Shown: positions 44,501 to 56,500 of the stretch, piece after piece | How positions within the stretch are numbered: the stretch's first letter is position 1 | Layout: every line of letters starts with the position of its first letter | Assembly: GCA_027627225.1 (NCBI GenBank) | Contig: CM051027.1 | Location: 40,981,618 to 41,045,617, forward strand | Direction of reading: 5' to 3' | Origin: Congeria kusceri | Lineage: Eukaryota > Mollusca > Bivalvia > Myida > Dreissenidae | Length of the DNA stretch: 64,000 bases | Translations under genes and position numbers: made by a program | The notes under the pieces: generated by a model | Seen by the model: only the letters and a program-made list of their open reading frames with translations | Told to the model about the DNA's origin: nothing | Database searches by the model: none

Positions 44501-47500
44501 AAAATGACTCCCCTCCACCCGCTGCCGGCCAATTTTTTAACTGTCTGGAACCATTTGAGCAACGTTGGTATTTCACCCATGGAATATTGCTGTGAAATTA
44601 TTTCAAAATTCAACCAGTGCTTTCTGACAAAAAGATCTTCAAAGTTTTTAATATAGCTATATAAGGTAAAATGGCCGAGCCTCCATAACAGCCGTGTTTT
44701 ACAAAGGACCGTTACCATTTGATCAACTTTGGTAGAGAACAACTCAAGGAACATGAACTTACTTCGAAATCCAACCAGTGGTTTCTGACAAGAAGATTTT
44801 CAAAGTTTTCAATTTAGCCATATATTGAAAAATGGCCCCGCCCCCTGGTGGCCCTGTGTTTCAATGGAGTGAAACCATTTGCGAAACTTAAGTAGACAGG
44901 GTCTCCTGCAGGATTTCTTGAAGGCATGTCGGTATCCCCGACATCCCCAGCTCCCCGGAATCAGCTGAACGATGGACCCCCACCTCCCCGAAATCGGCTG
45001 CACCTCCATCAAATTGGGCTCATCGCGTGACCCCACCTTTCCAGAATCGGCTATGATCTCTTTGCATTATTTTTAATTTGGGAATTCTTACTTTTCTAAA
45101 ACTGAAACTATTAAAATATTTCTGATACTTAAATTGCTATTACAGCGGTTTTCTTAATTGAATATAAACCTGTTGACCTAACTTCTTTGGAGGCAGTGTA
45201 GATCAAAATACTAGGCTGCATTTGTATGGAATTAATTTTCAATCATACATCATTACATGGTATTTCGATTCGTTGAAAAGCCCAGCTTTTTTCCGCCTTG
45301 AAATTCTGTCATGACCGCCCGTTTTCAATTGAAATACTTTATTTTCAATGTTTGTTTTCGGATGCAAAAGAAATCAGTTGTTAATATCAGTTTATACTAC
45401 ATGTGGACATTAAAAGCTGAAAAATCACCGTTGTTTTTAAATACTTGAATATGCGGTTCCTAATCGACATAAAATACGGTCCTGTATCTGCATGTAAAAA
45501 ACGCGTTTTGCTACGAAGCGCGCGAAAATTATGTTGTCATGCACAAGGTCACGGATGCCTTGTGAAAAACGTGCATGTACTGGTCACTTGCTTAATTGCA
45601 GAGTTTATGTGAACAAAATTACGTTTGACGACGTTAAATTGTGTTTTAAAATGGGGCTCTATATAACATAATTCGTGTCCATATTTTTGTCAATTTGTGA
45701 AATGGATAAAGAAATTACCGGAATAAAATAACACGTTAAATATAATAATCAAATGTTTTAAAATGCCTGTTCACTTTTCCCAGCAACGCTTGTATTTGTT
45801 GTCAAACATGTTTTTAGTTGTTAACTAGTAAGGTATAAACTCTGCCCTAAAAAATCGCTGTATTTGATTGGCTAATGAGATCATTGTGGGAGGGACTACA
45901 CAGTTCAGTCACTTGTCAATAACACTGTTGGTAGTTAGACCTTATCGATCAATACATCGTTTGTTTATGGCCCTGTGATTAAAGATCAGTGTAATAGATA
46001 AAAGGATTAACGTTTGTCGCTTTGAAAATTAAAGCATGTCGGCATTATTTAAGCATTCGGCAAATGACTGCGGGAAACCCTGGTAGAGAACCACCCAAGG
46101 AACATTTATCTGAAATATTATTTCGAAATCCAACCAGTGGTTTCTGACAAGAACATTTTCAAACTTTTCAATACAGCCATATAAGGAAAAATGGCCCCAT
46201 CTCCTAGCAGCCAATTTTTTCAATGGGGCGGAACATTTGAGCAACTTTGGTAGAGAACCACCGAAGGAACATGTCTCTGAAATTATTTCGAAATCAAACC
46301 AGTGGTTTCTGACAAGAAGATTTTCAAAATTTTCAATATAGACATATAGGAAACAAGAGGGCCATGATTGCCCAAAGGGCTCACATGAGTACTGGCAAAG
46401 ATGAAAGCCTTACTGCAGTGACAGGCTTATGGGAATGTACGCCATAATGTCGTTAAATAATTTGTCTAGCTGATTTACTCTCGTACATAGAACAAGTAAG
46501 GACCTGGATATATTTTCTCAACCATGCTATCCAACTTTTTCGCAGGCAATTTCGGAGAATAATGTTAATGCTGCAGTTTTCAAAGATAATGGCGACCACT
46601 GCGCGAAGGTCATGTCATGCTTGCCGGCTTGTTTCAAAGAGTAGAGTGTATTGCCATTTACCCGTCTTATATTGAAATTTGCTTTACATTTTATGGTCAT
46701 AGACAAATTGTGCAAATTTGGTCCAGACTGGTTGAAAATGAAGTCCCCGTCTTGCAACAAATTAATTTTTTATTAATTTTCACAATTAAAGGGATATAAC
46801 TGCTGTGTTCGTGGCCTGTCGTATTTGCTGCTTGTGTTGAGATCTTATGGCCATATAGAACATGTGTTTTAAAACAAGTTTTATCAAGATTTAATGAAAA
46901 ATAAAATCTTGATGCACAAATATGGAAATTTTGCATTTTTTTCACTAACAAAGGGGCCATAACTCTTGATGTTTGTTGCCCGATCTGACCCATTGTTGGC
47001 TTCAGCTGCAGTCGTATGATCACATACAAACTGTGGAAGTTTGGTGAAGACTGGAAGAAAACTTAATTCACAATGAACAAAAAAGGCAATTTTTGAAAAA
47101 AAAAATCCACATAGAAGGGGACATAACTCCAGTGTCTGTGGCCTAACCTTATCTATTTTTGGCACCTGATGAAATCTTTTGGTCAAACACAAACTGTGGA
47201 AGTTTGCTCAAGATTGGAAGAAAAATGATGTCTTAACCAAGGTAAAATGTCAATTTTTGCCTATTTTTCAACAACAAAAGGGGGCATAACTCTGATGTTT
47301 GTGGCCCAATCCGGCCCAATGTTAATTTCTACAGTGAACTTTTGATAATACACAAACTGTGGAAGTTTGGTCAAGATTGGTAGAAAAATAAAGTCTCTAT
47401 GAACGAAAAAGGCAATTTTAGCATTTTTCCCACAAACAAGGGGCCATAACTCTAAGATTTCTGGTCCAATTTGGCCCATTATCAATACCAACTGCAATTT

Positions 47501-50500
47501 TATGGTCATACACAAACTGTGCAATTAAGGTCAAGATTGAAAAAAAAGAGTAGTCGCGATAACGGTCCAAATTGTTGACGGCATACGGACGACGCCGGAG
47601 AGGTCCCCTATACCAATAGCTCACCGAGCACTTCGTGCTCAGGTGAGCTAAAAATGACCCCTTCTGTTAAGGCATCATATGTTACAACAGTGTCAAATGT
47701 TACAACCGGCATTACATGTGACAAATCGGCATTATATGTTACCAAATTTTCGCTCACCTGAGGGGCTAAGGTACTAAACTGTTTCGAGCAAGTTTCATGA
47801 AGATTCGGCTAAAATTTGGCCTCTAGAGGTCCACAAGCTTTTTTTTCAATTTGACCTGGTGACCTATTTTTTTACCCAATGTCACCTGGTTTCGAACTCA
47901 TCCAAGATATCATTTTGGGACAAATGTTCTAAGCAAGTTTGTGATGATTGATTGGCCTATAAATGTGGCCTCTAGAGTGTTCACAAGCTTTTTCTTCAAT
48001 TTGGCCTGGTGACCTAGCTTTTTTACTCCACACGACCCAGTTTCGAACTTCAAGATAACATTGAAACAAATGTTCTGAGCAAGTTTCAAGAAGACTGGGC
48101 ACTAAATGTGACTTCTAGTGTTCACAAGCTTTTTCTTCAATTTGTTCTTGTGAGCTAGTTTTTGACCCCACATGACCCAGTTTTGAACCCATTTGAGATA
48201 TCATTGGGACAAATGTTCTGAGCAAGTTTCATGATGATTGGGCTATCAATGTGGCCTCTCTAGTGTTTACAAGGTTTTTATTTAATTTGCCCTAGTGACC
48301 TTGTTTTGGACCCCACATTACCCAGTTTCAAACTCGTCTGAGATATCATTGTGACAAATGTTCTGATTAAGCTCCATGATGATTGGGCTACAAATGTGGC
48401 CTCTAGAGTGTTCACAAGCTTTTTCTTAAATTTGGCCTGGTGACCTAGTTTGTGAACCTACGTGATCCAGTTTCAAACTTGTTTAAAATAATATTGAAAC
48501 AAATGTTCTGAGTGTTTTCAGAAGATTTGGTAAAAAATATGACTTCAAGGGTGTTGACAAGCTTTTTATTCAATATGACCTAGTGACCTAGTTTTGGAAC
48601 CCACATGACCAAGTTTCGAACTCGTCCAAGATATTATTAGAATAAATGTTCTGGGCAAGTTTTATGAAGATTGGGCAATAAATGTGGCCTCTAAAGTGTT
48701 CAAAAGCGTTTTAAAGTTTTCAATATAGCCAAATAAGGAAAACTGCCCCGCCCCCTGGTGGCCATGTTTTTAGCGGACAATTTTAGAACTCGCCCGAGAT
48801 ATCATAAGAACAAATGTTCTGAGCAAGTTTCATGTTCTCTGGCAAAAAATGTGATTTTTGGAGCGTTCACAAGCCTTTTCTATAGCCATATAAGGAAAAC
48901 TGCCCTGCCCCCTGGCGGCCATGTTTTTCAACGGAGCGGAAATATTTTCGAACTCGGCAGAGATATCATAAGAACAAATATTCTGAGCAAGCTTTATGTC
49001 GACTGGGTAAAAAATGTCACTCCTAGAGTGTTCATATGCTTTTTCTATAGCCATAGAAGGAAAAAAGTGTTCACAAGCTTTTACAAGTTTTCAATATAGC
49101 CATATAAGGAAAACTGCCCCGCCCCCTGGCCGCCATGTTTTTCAACGGAGTGAAACCATTTTCAACTCGGCCGAGATATCATAAGATCAAATATTTTGAG
49201 CAAGTTTCATGCTGATTGGGCAAAAAATGTGACTTCTAGAGTGTTCACAAGCTTTTTCTATAGCCATTTAAGGAAAACTGCCCTGCCACCTGGCGGCCAT
49301 GTTTTTCAATGGAGGGGAAATATTTTCGAACTCGGCAGAGATATCATAAGAACAAATATTCTGAGCAATTTTATGTCGACTGGGTAAAAAATGTGACTCC
49401 TAGTGTTCATAAGCTTTTTCTATAGCCATAGAAGGAAAATAGTGTTCACAAGCTTTTTAAAGTTTTCAATACAGCCATACAAGGAAAACTGCCCCGCCCC
49501 CTAGCGGCCATGTTTTTCAACGGAGTGGAACCATTTTCGAACTCGGCTGAGATATCATAAGAACAAATATTTTGAGCAAGTTTCATGTTGATTGGGCAAA
49601 AAATGTGACTTCTAGAGTGTTCACAAGCTTTTTCTACAGCCATAGAAGGAAAACTGCCCTGCTCCCTGGCGGCCATGTTTTTCAACGGAGTGGAACTATT
49701 TTCGAACTCAACTAATGTATCATAAGAACAAACGTTCTGAGCAAATTTCATGTTGATTGGGCAAAAAATGTGACTTCTAGTGCGTTCACAAGCTTTTTCT
49801 TCAATCTGGCCTAGTGACCTAGTTTTTGAACCCACGTGAACCAGTTTCAACAATGTCCAAGATATCATTAGGACAAATGTTCTGGGCAAGTTTCATGAAG
49901 ATTAAGCAATAAATGTGGACTCTAGAGTGTTCACAAGGTAAATGTTGACGACAGCCGACGGACAAAAGGTGATCACAAAAGCTCACCATGAGCATGTTGT
50001 GCTTAGGTGAGCTAAAAAATGAGTGGCATCATTTGTTACAAATCAACATCATATGTTACAGCAGGTGCATAAATCATCATTATCATCATCATTGTCGTTG
50101 TCATTATCATCATCATCTTCATAAATATAGACAACAACAACAAAAGATCCTCTTTGAGTCATGATTTTCTTGCCATGTTTTTACGTTTTCATATAATATT
50201 AGCTCTATGTCTATATTTTGAAACAAGAAACAAAATCTTTGAATGACTGTGTATATGCTAGGTGACATCTTTGCACAGGGACCCTTGTTACAGACTGACG
50301 AAATTTTCTTTATGTTTGAAACTATCATGTTTCATTACAAACAAACAATGAAGAAAAACAGAAATCAAACATAGATATAACAATTCTGTATTCCTTCTGC
50401 GATTCTGTCACTTTGATTTCATTTTAATTGAAAATGATTAGACAACAATGTATGCTAGGTAAAACTATGATTAGACAACAATGTATGCTAGGTAAAACTA

Positions 50501-53500
50501 TGATTAGACAACAATGTATGCTAGGTAAAACTATGATTAGACAACAATGTATGCTAGGTAAAACTATGATTAGACAACAATGTATGCTAGGTAAAACTAT
50601 GATTAGACAACAATGTATGCTAGGTAAAACTATGATTAGACAACAATGTATGCTAGGTAAAACTATGATTAGACAACAATGTATGCTAGGTAAAACTATG
50701 ATTAGACAACAATGTATGCTAGGTAAAACTATGATTAGACAACAATGTATGCTAGGTAAAACTATGAAAATGATTAGACAACAATGTATGCTAGGTAAAA
50801 CTATGATTAGACAACAATGTATGCTAGGTAAAACTATGAAAATGATTAGACAACAATGTATGCTAGGTAAAACTATGAAAATGATTAGACAACAATGTAT
50901 GCTAGGTAAAACTATGAAAATGATTAGACAACAATGTATGCTAGGTAAAACTATGAAAATGATTAGATAACAATGTATGCTAGGTAAAACTATGAAAATA
51001 CTTAACTTGATATACTTTATTGTTTGGAAAAAAAGATTTTCTTTGCTATTAAACTTGCAACAGTTTTATTGTTCTACTCTTTGTTATCTTGTCTTGTGTG
51101 TCTACATTCTTTGACATGGTAACAATATCAAAGATGATCTGTTGTTGTTGTTTTCAATATTGATGATGATGACGATGATGATGATGATGATGGTAATGAT
51201 AATGTTACTGCACCTGCTGATGCAATTTATGCTGCTCCTGTTGATGACGAAAATGATGAAATTTGTTCTGAACTATATTTATTTGGTAATGATTATTTCC
51301 ATTTAAGCATGGGGCACAATAATATTTTTGATATTCCTTAAGGCTGCAACATATAATGCCGGGTTGTAACATTTTATGCACCTGCTGTAACATATGATGT
51401 TGACTGGTAACAAATGATGCTACTCATTTTTTGCAAAATTTGTAACATATAATGCCGATTTGTAACATATAATGCCGGTTGCAACATATGACGCCGTTGT
51501 AACATATGCTTCAACACCCGTCCCCTGGCGGCCATGATTTTCAATGGAGCAGAACCATTTGAGCAACTTTAATAGAGGATCACACAATGAACATTTCTGT
51601 GAAATATTTTGAAAATCTACCCAGTGGTTTATGGTAAGCGGATTTTCAAAATTTTCAATATAACCATATATGGACAAATGGCCCCACTCCCTAGTGGCAA
51701 TTTTTTTCAACGGAGCCGAACCATTTGAGCAACTTTGGTTGAGGACCACCCAAGGAACATTTCTGTGAAGTTATTTGAAAATCTACCCAGGTGTTTAGGA
51801 GGATATGTTGTTTAATAATTTTTCTATTTATAGCTCTGGTGGGCATCTTGTGCAGCAGACCGGAACCATATTAGCAACTTTGGTAGAGGACCACCCAAGC
51901 AACAGGTAAGTTTCATCAAAATTGGACAACTGGTTTAAAGATGTCATTTAAAGAAAAAGTTTTAGCACAGACACACACAGGCACAAAGGACAAACTGCCA
52001 TGGCATAAGCTCGCTGGCCGAACTCTCTAGTCGAACTAAAAATTGAGTTTCTAACTTGAAAAATCTTAACTTCAGTTGTTCTTCAGATCAAACTTTCTAT
52101 GTGAAAGTCAATTACCAGGATTTCTGTTCATAAAAGTGTAAAATACTGAACATATAAGCAATATTTTAGTTAAAAACATTTTAATGGCAAAATACCTATA
52201 CATAAAAAAGCCACAGACTTAAGGAATTTTATGATTTTAAGAAATTTACTCAAGTTTTCCCATAAGGAATTTGTGAGTATGGGCCCAGATGAGATTTTAT
52301 GGACAAACAGTGCAGGTTAGTATAACATGCATGTCTGTCACCTGTTGCCAGTGTTTTACCTTCTGGTACAACATGAGGAATGTCACCTGTTGCCAGTGTT
52401 TTACCTTCTGGTATAACGTCCATGTCTGTCATCTGTTGCCAGTGTTTTACCTTTTGGTATAAGGTGCATGTCTGTTACCTGTTGCCAGTGTTTTACCTTC
52501 TCGTATAACGTACATGTCTGTTACCTGTTGCCAGTGTTTAACTCTTCTGGTATAATGTGCATTCTGTCACCTGTTGCCAGTGTTTTACCTTCTGGTATAA
52601 TGTGCATGTCTGTCACATGTTGCCAGTGTTTTATCTTCTGGTATAGCATGCATGTTTGTTACCTGTTGCCCGTGTTTTACCTTCTGGTATAATGTGCATG
52701 TATGTTACCTGTTGCCAGTGTTTTACCTTCTGGTATAACATGTGTGTTTGTTACATATTGCCAGTGTTTTACCTTCTGGTAAAATGTATGTGTTTGTTAC
52801 CTATTGTCAGTGTTTTACCTTCTGGTATAATGTGCATGTCTGTCACCTGTTGCCAGTGTTTTACCTTCTGGTATAACGTGCATGTCTGTCACCTGTTGCT
52901 GGCGTTTTACCTTCTTGTATAAGGTGCATGTCTGTCACCTGATACCAGTGTTTTACCTTCTGGTATAATGTATGTGTTTGTTACCTGTTGCCAGTGTTTT
53001 ACCTTCTGGTATAAGGTGCATGTCTGTCACCTGTTGCCAGTGTTTTACCTTCTGGTATAACATATGTGTTTACCTGTTGCCAGTGTTTTACTTTCTCGTA
53101 TAACGTGCATGTCTGTTACCCTATTGCCAGTGTTTTACCTTCTGGTATAATGTGCATGTCTGTCACCTGTTGCCAGTGTTTTACCTGCTGGTATAACATG
53201 CATGTCTGTCACCTGTAGCCAGTGTTTTACCGTGTGGTATAACGTGCATGTCTGTCATCTGTTGCCAGTGTTTTACCTTCTGGTATAACGTGCTGGCATC
53301 TGTTGCCAGTGTTTTACCTTCTGGTATAACGTATGTGTTTGTTACCTATTGCCAGTGTTTTACCTTCTGGTATAATGTGCAAGTCTGTCACCTGTTGCCA
53401 GTGTTTTACGTTCTGGTATAATGTATGTGCTTGTTACCAATTGCCAGTGTTTTACCAGCTGGTATAATGTGCATGTCTGTCACCTGTTGCCAGTGTTTTA

Positions 53501-56500
53501 CCTTCTTGTATAACATGCATGTATGTCACCTGTTGCCAGTGTTTTACCTTCTGGTATAACGTGCATGTATGTCACCAGTTGCTAGAGTTTTACCTTCTGG
53601 TATAACTTGCATGTATGTCACCTGTTGCCAGTGTTTTACCTTCTGGTGTAACGTGCATGTATGTTACCTATTGCCAGTGTTTTTCATCTGGTATAACATA
53701 CACGTCTGTAACTTGTGTTGCCAGTGTTTTACCTTTTGATATAATGTGCATGTCTGTGAATTGTAGCCCAGTTGGTAGAGCGCTGGACTACAAATCAGAG
53801 GATCGCGGGTTCGATTCCCAGTCCAGCCACATAACTTGTGTGGGGATTGGTCATGAAATTATTTGTACGGTCATTCTCCCCCTACCTCTGATTCAAGTAG
53901 GGCAGTTGTCAGTTACTGGCATAAGTATGCACTTAGTACTGGTAAACCAGCTTACCCAGGAAAAGTGTGAGTAGGTAAACTGACCGCCGTTATATGACTG
54001 AAATACTGTTGAATACGGCGTAAAATCAAAAAAAAAAAAAAGTAGCCCATTTCTTACCTATCACATACATATCTGGCATCTGCTCTCTGGTGTTTGGATG
54101 CAAGACAGGCCTAGATGTAAAATCATACAGGGAATGGAAGAGAACAGGCTCAATCCAGTCACACATCATCTGGTCGATGCCCAGTCTGAACTGGTCCTTT
54201 TCATCTCTGGACAGAGTCAGGCCAAACACCTCTTTGTTTTTGCTAATGCCACAATAGATAGTACCACCATACCCTGTAAAATTATACAACATACAATATA
54301 AAAAATGTTCAAATAATCACATTTAGAAATATTATTATCATAATCATTCTTATCAATAGAGCTGCTTATTTAATAATTGTAAACATGTTTCCTACTATAA
54401 TATTACACCGAATTTGTTTTCTTTCATTTGTCAAACCCATTTTACAAAATTGTATTCAAATATGAAATAATTCACTAATTTAACAGGCACATGGATTTTA
54501 TTTGCTACTTTTGGTTAAAGTGATCATTTTGACCATGCATCCTATATATACGCAGTAAGGTCTCGACAGAATGCTTACAGCTTGCATGTGTTATGATTTA
54601 AATAAAAATCTGACAATGTGTGTGATTTTAATCTGTTGCACTGATTTTGGAAGTATGGTGTATGAATTGCTTCAATAATCTGAAGACAGAGGTGGTGAAA
54701 TCTCAGAAAATCTTTATTTTCCATGGCCATCATGACGTACAATTTACTTATATGTACCTGTTATACTAGTAGAAATTGACCTGCTTTTAACCTTATGCAC
54801 ACCCACTGTTCAGGATCTTTCTTCATACTTGTCATACAGTGCTTTCGGGTGTTTTCGGCCGTCTAAGATTCAATAGCGTAAACACTCATAATTATGTACT
54901 TGCCATGGTCGCGGTTAGACAAAACAAACATGTAATGTGTGGTTTCCGTTTTTCACCTCCAACTTATAATCTATAAATAACCGTATACCGGGATCCAGTA
55001 TGCATTCTGCATGAAATGCGATCAGGTAAAGTCGGCCGTGTCGGGTGTTTTCGGACACACTGTCGGGTCAAACCGGCCATGATTGTTAATCGATATATAT
55101 CATGAATTAATATTGACATCTATAACATTAATGACCTTCTATATTGTATTGTACATACACATGTACCTATTTAACACCCCCGCCCTAATAAACGCTCCTA
55201 GCTATTTTAAAAATAAAGAAATGTTTTACCTTTCGCAAGTCATCCTAATTATCTAATTAATCTATCATTTGAACACTTAACATATACACATACTACTGTT
55301 ACGACTGTGTATAATGCACACTTTTTTACCCTAAAATTCGGGTATGAAATTTGGTGATCGTATAATACAAGGTGACAGTCATAGTTAGCCATGTTTTTTT
55401 TTAAACTTTATGTTCAAAATCAACATTTTTCTTGTAATAAATTCATAATGTAATGTTTATCAAGGCATCACTGTGTTCTAATTACTTTGCAAAAACAATC
55501 CCAATTTGAATAAACAATCAAATCTGTTAAAAACACGAGGCGTAAATATTAACACCTGTTAAAACTACTAACAGTTACAGCTTGACATAATCAAATAACT
55601 GCATGGGCATCCAAAACTTCATTAGCAACAGCCATAGGAACAGTGTCGGTTTAACTTCAAAGGTCTTTGATGTGACTGCCGAGCTGGGGCCACTATCTAA
55701 CAGTTTGTAACACGCTCAGCACATGGTCAGGTGTCAAATAGCAACAATCAATACTACTGCACCTGAACAGCGCTTGTTGATAGAGCATTAATGAATTAGC
55801 GTTCTAGAGGAAATGTCAAGGGTGTCAAAAAATCAGAATGTTGTTTGGATAAGTTGCATTGGATAAGTTGGACATTTTAATGGGGGTGACAAATTATACA
55901 TGTGTCGGAATTAAAATGGAAACTGTGTCAGGTGGGAAAACTTACTGTTGCATATTAACATCAATATTTACAATCAATTTGGATCTATGTGTTTAACATA
56001 TAAGGTACTAATGTGTGCGTATTTGAAAGTTACTTTGATGTTTTATTATGAAAGTAAATATAGTGCGGCTTCAAAGCTTTTTATAAATCACAGTCGAGGT
56101 GGACAACTTAAAAGTTCAATTTGTAGTCTAATATAAAAGTAAAATTTGTTATAGATCTATGTTCGGACGTATGTCATTATGTCAAAGGATGCTGTACATT
56201 GAGGTAGCCTTCGCCCGAAACATATTAAATTATGTCGGGTGACCTCGGCACCCCCCCCCTGCGACATGTTTGTTCAGAGCTATTCAATCTTTTGTTCTTA
56301 AAATAGTCAATACATCAACATCCAATAACCTGCATGTTGTGATAACATCCAATAACCTGTATGTTGTGATAACATCCAATAACCTGTATGTTGTGATAAC
56401 ATCCAATAACCTGTATGTTGTGATATTAACGTTAAAAATGATATTCCAACACATGAGGTTGCTTAATATATTTATCTCTATTATAGAAAAAAAAAAGTTA

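Larger units (their letters stand above)
47668..51510. mobile_element. Element with ~150-bp TIRs of ATATGTTACA units, split by a nested insertion
   Basis: The right arm at 51360-51510 (TGTAACATATAATGCCG blocks) is the inverse of 47668-47750 followed by 50016-50072. The left arm is cut by the array element at 47751-50015. The core (50073-51355) holds TCATCATT and GATGATGA microsatellites, themselves inverted to each other, and a 33-bp minisatellite. No protein frame apart from the minisatellite. Confidence 0.8.

Noticed and set aside
49446..49889. 147-codon minus-strand frame with repeated ENGSTPLKNMAARG
   Set aside because: It is the inverse translation of array units, seen again at other array copies.
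50428..50970. 180-codon frame as a repetitive small protein
   Set aside because: It is a 33-bp minisatellite with no splice context, start context or non-repeat sequence.
52313..53757. CRISPR-like array
   Set aside because: Repeats are contiguous with no variable spacers, and the genome is eukaryotic.
53762..53832. Functional tRNA gene
   Set aside because: A and B boxes are present, but the anticodon stem pairs poorly and the sequence runs into a SINE body and A tail.
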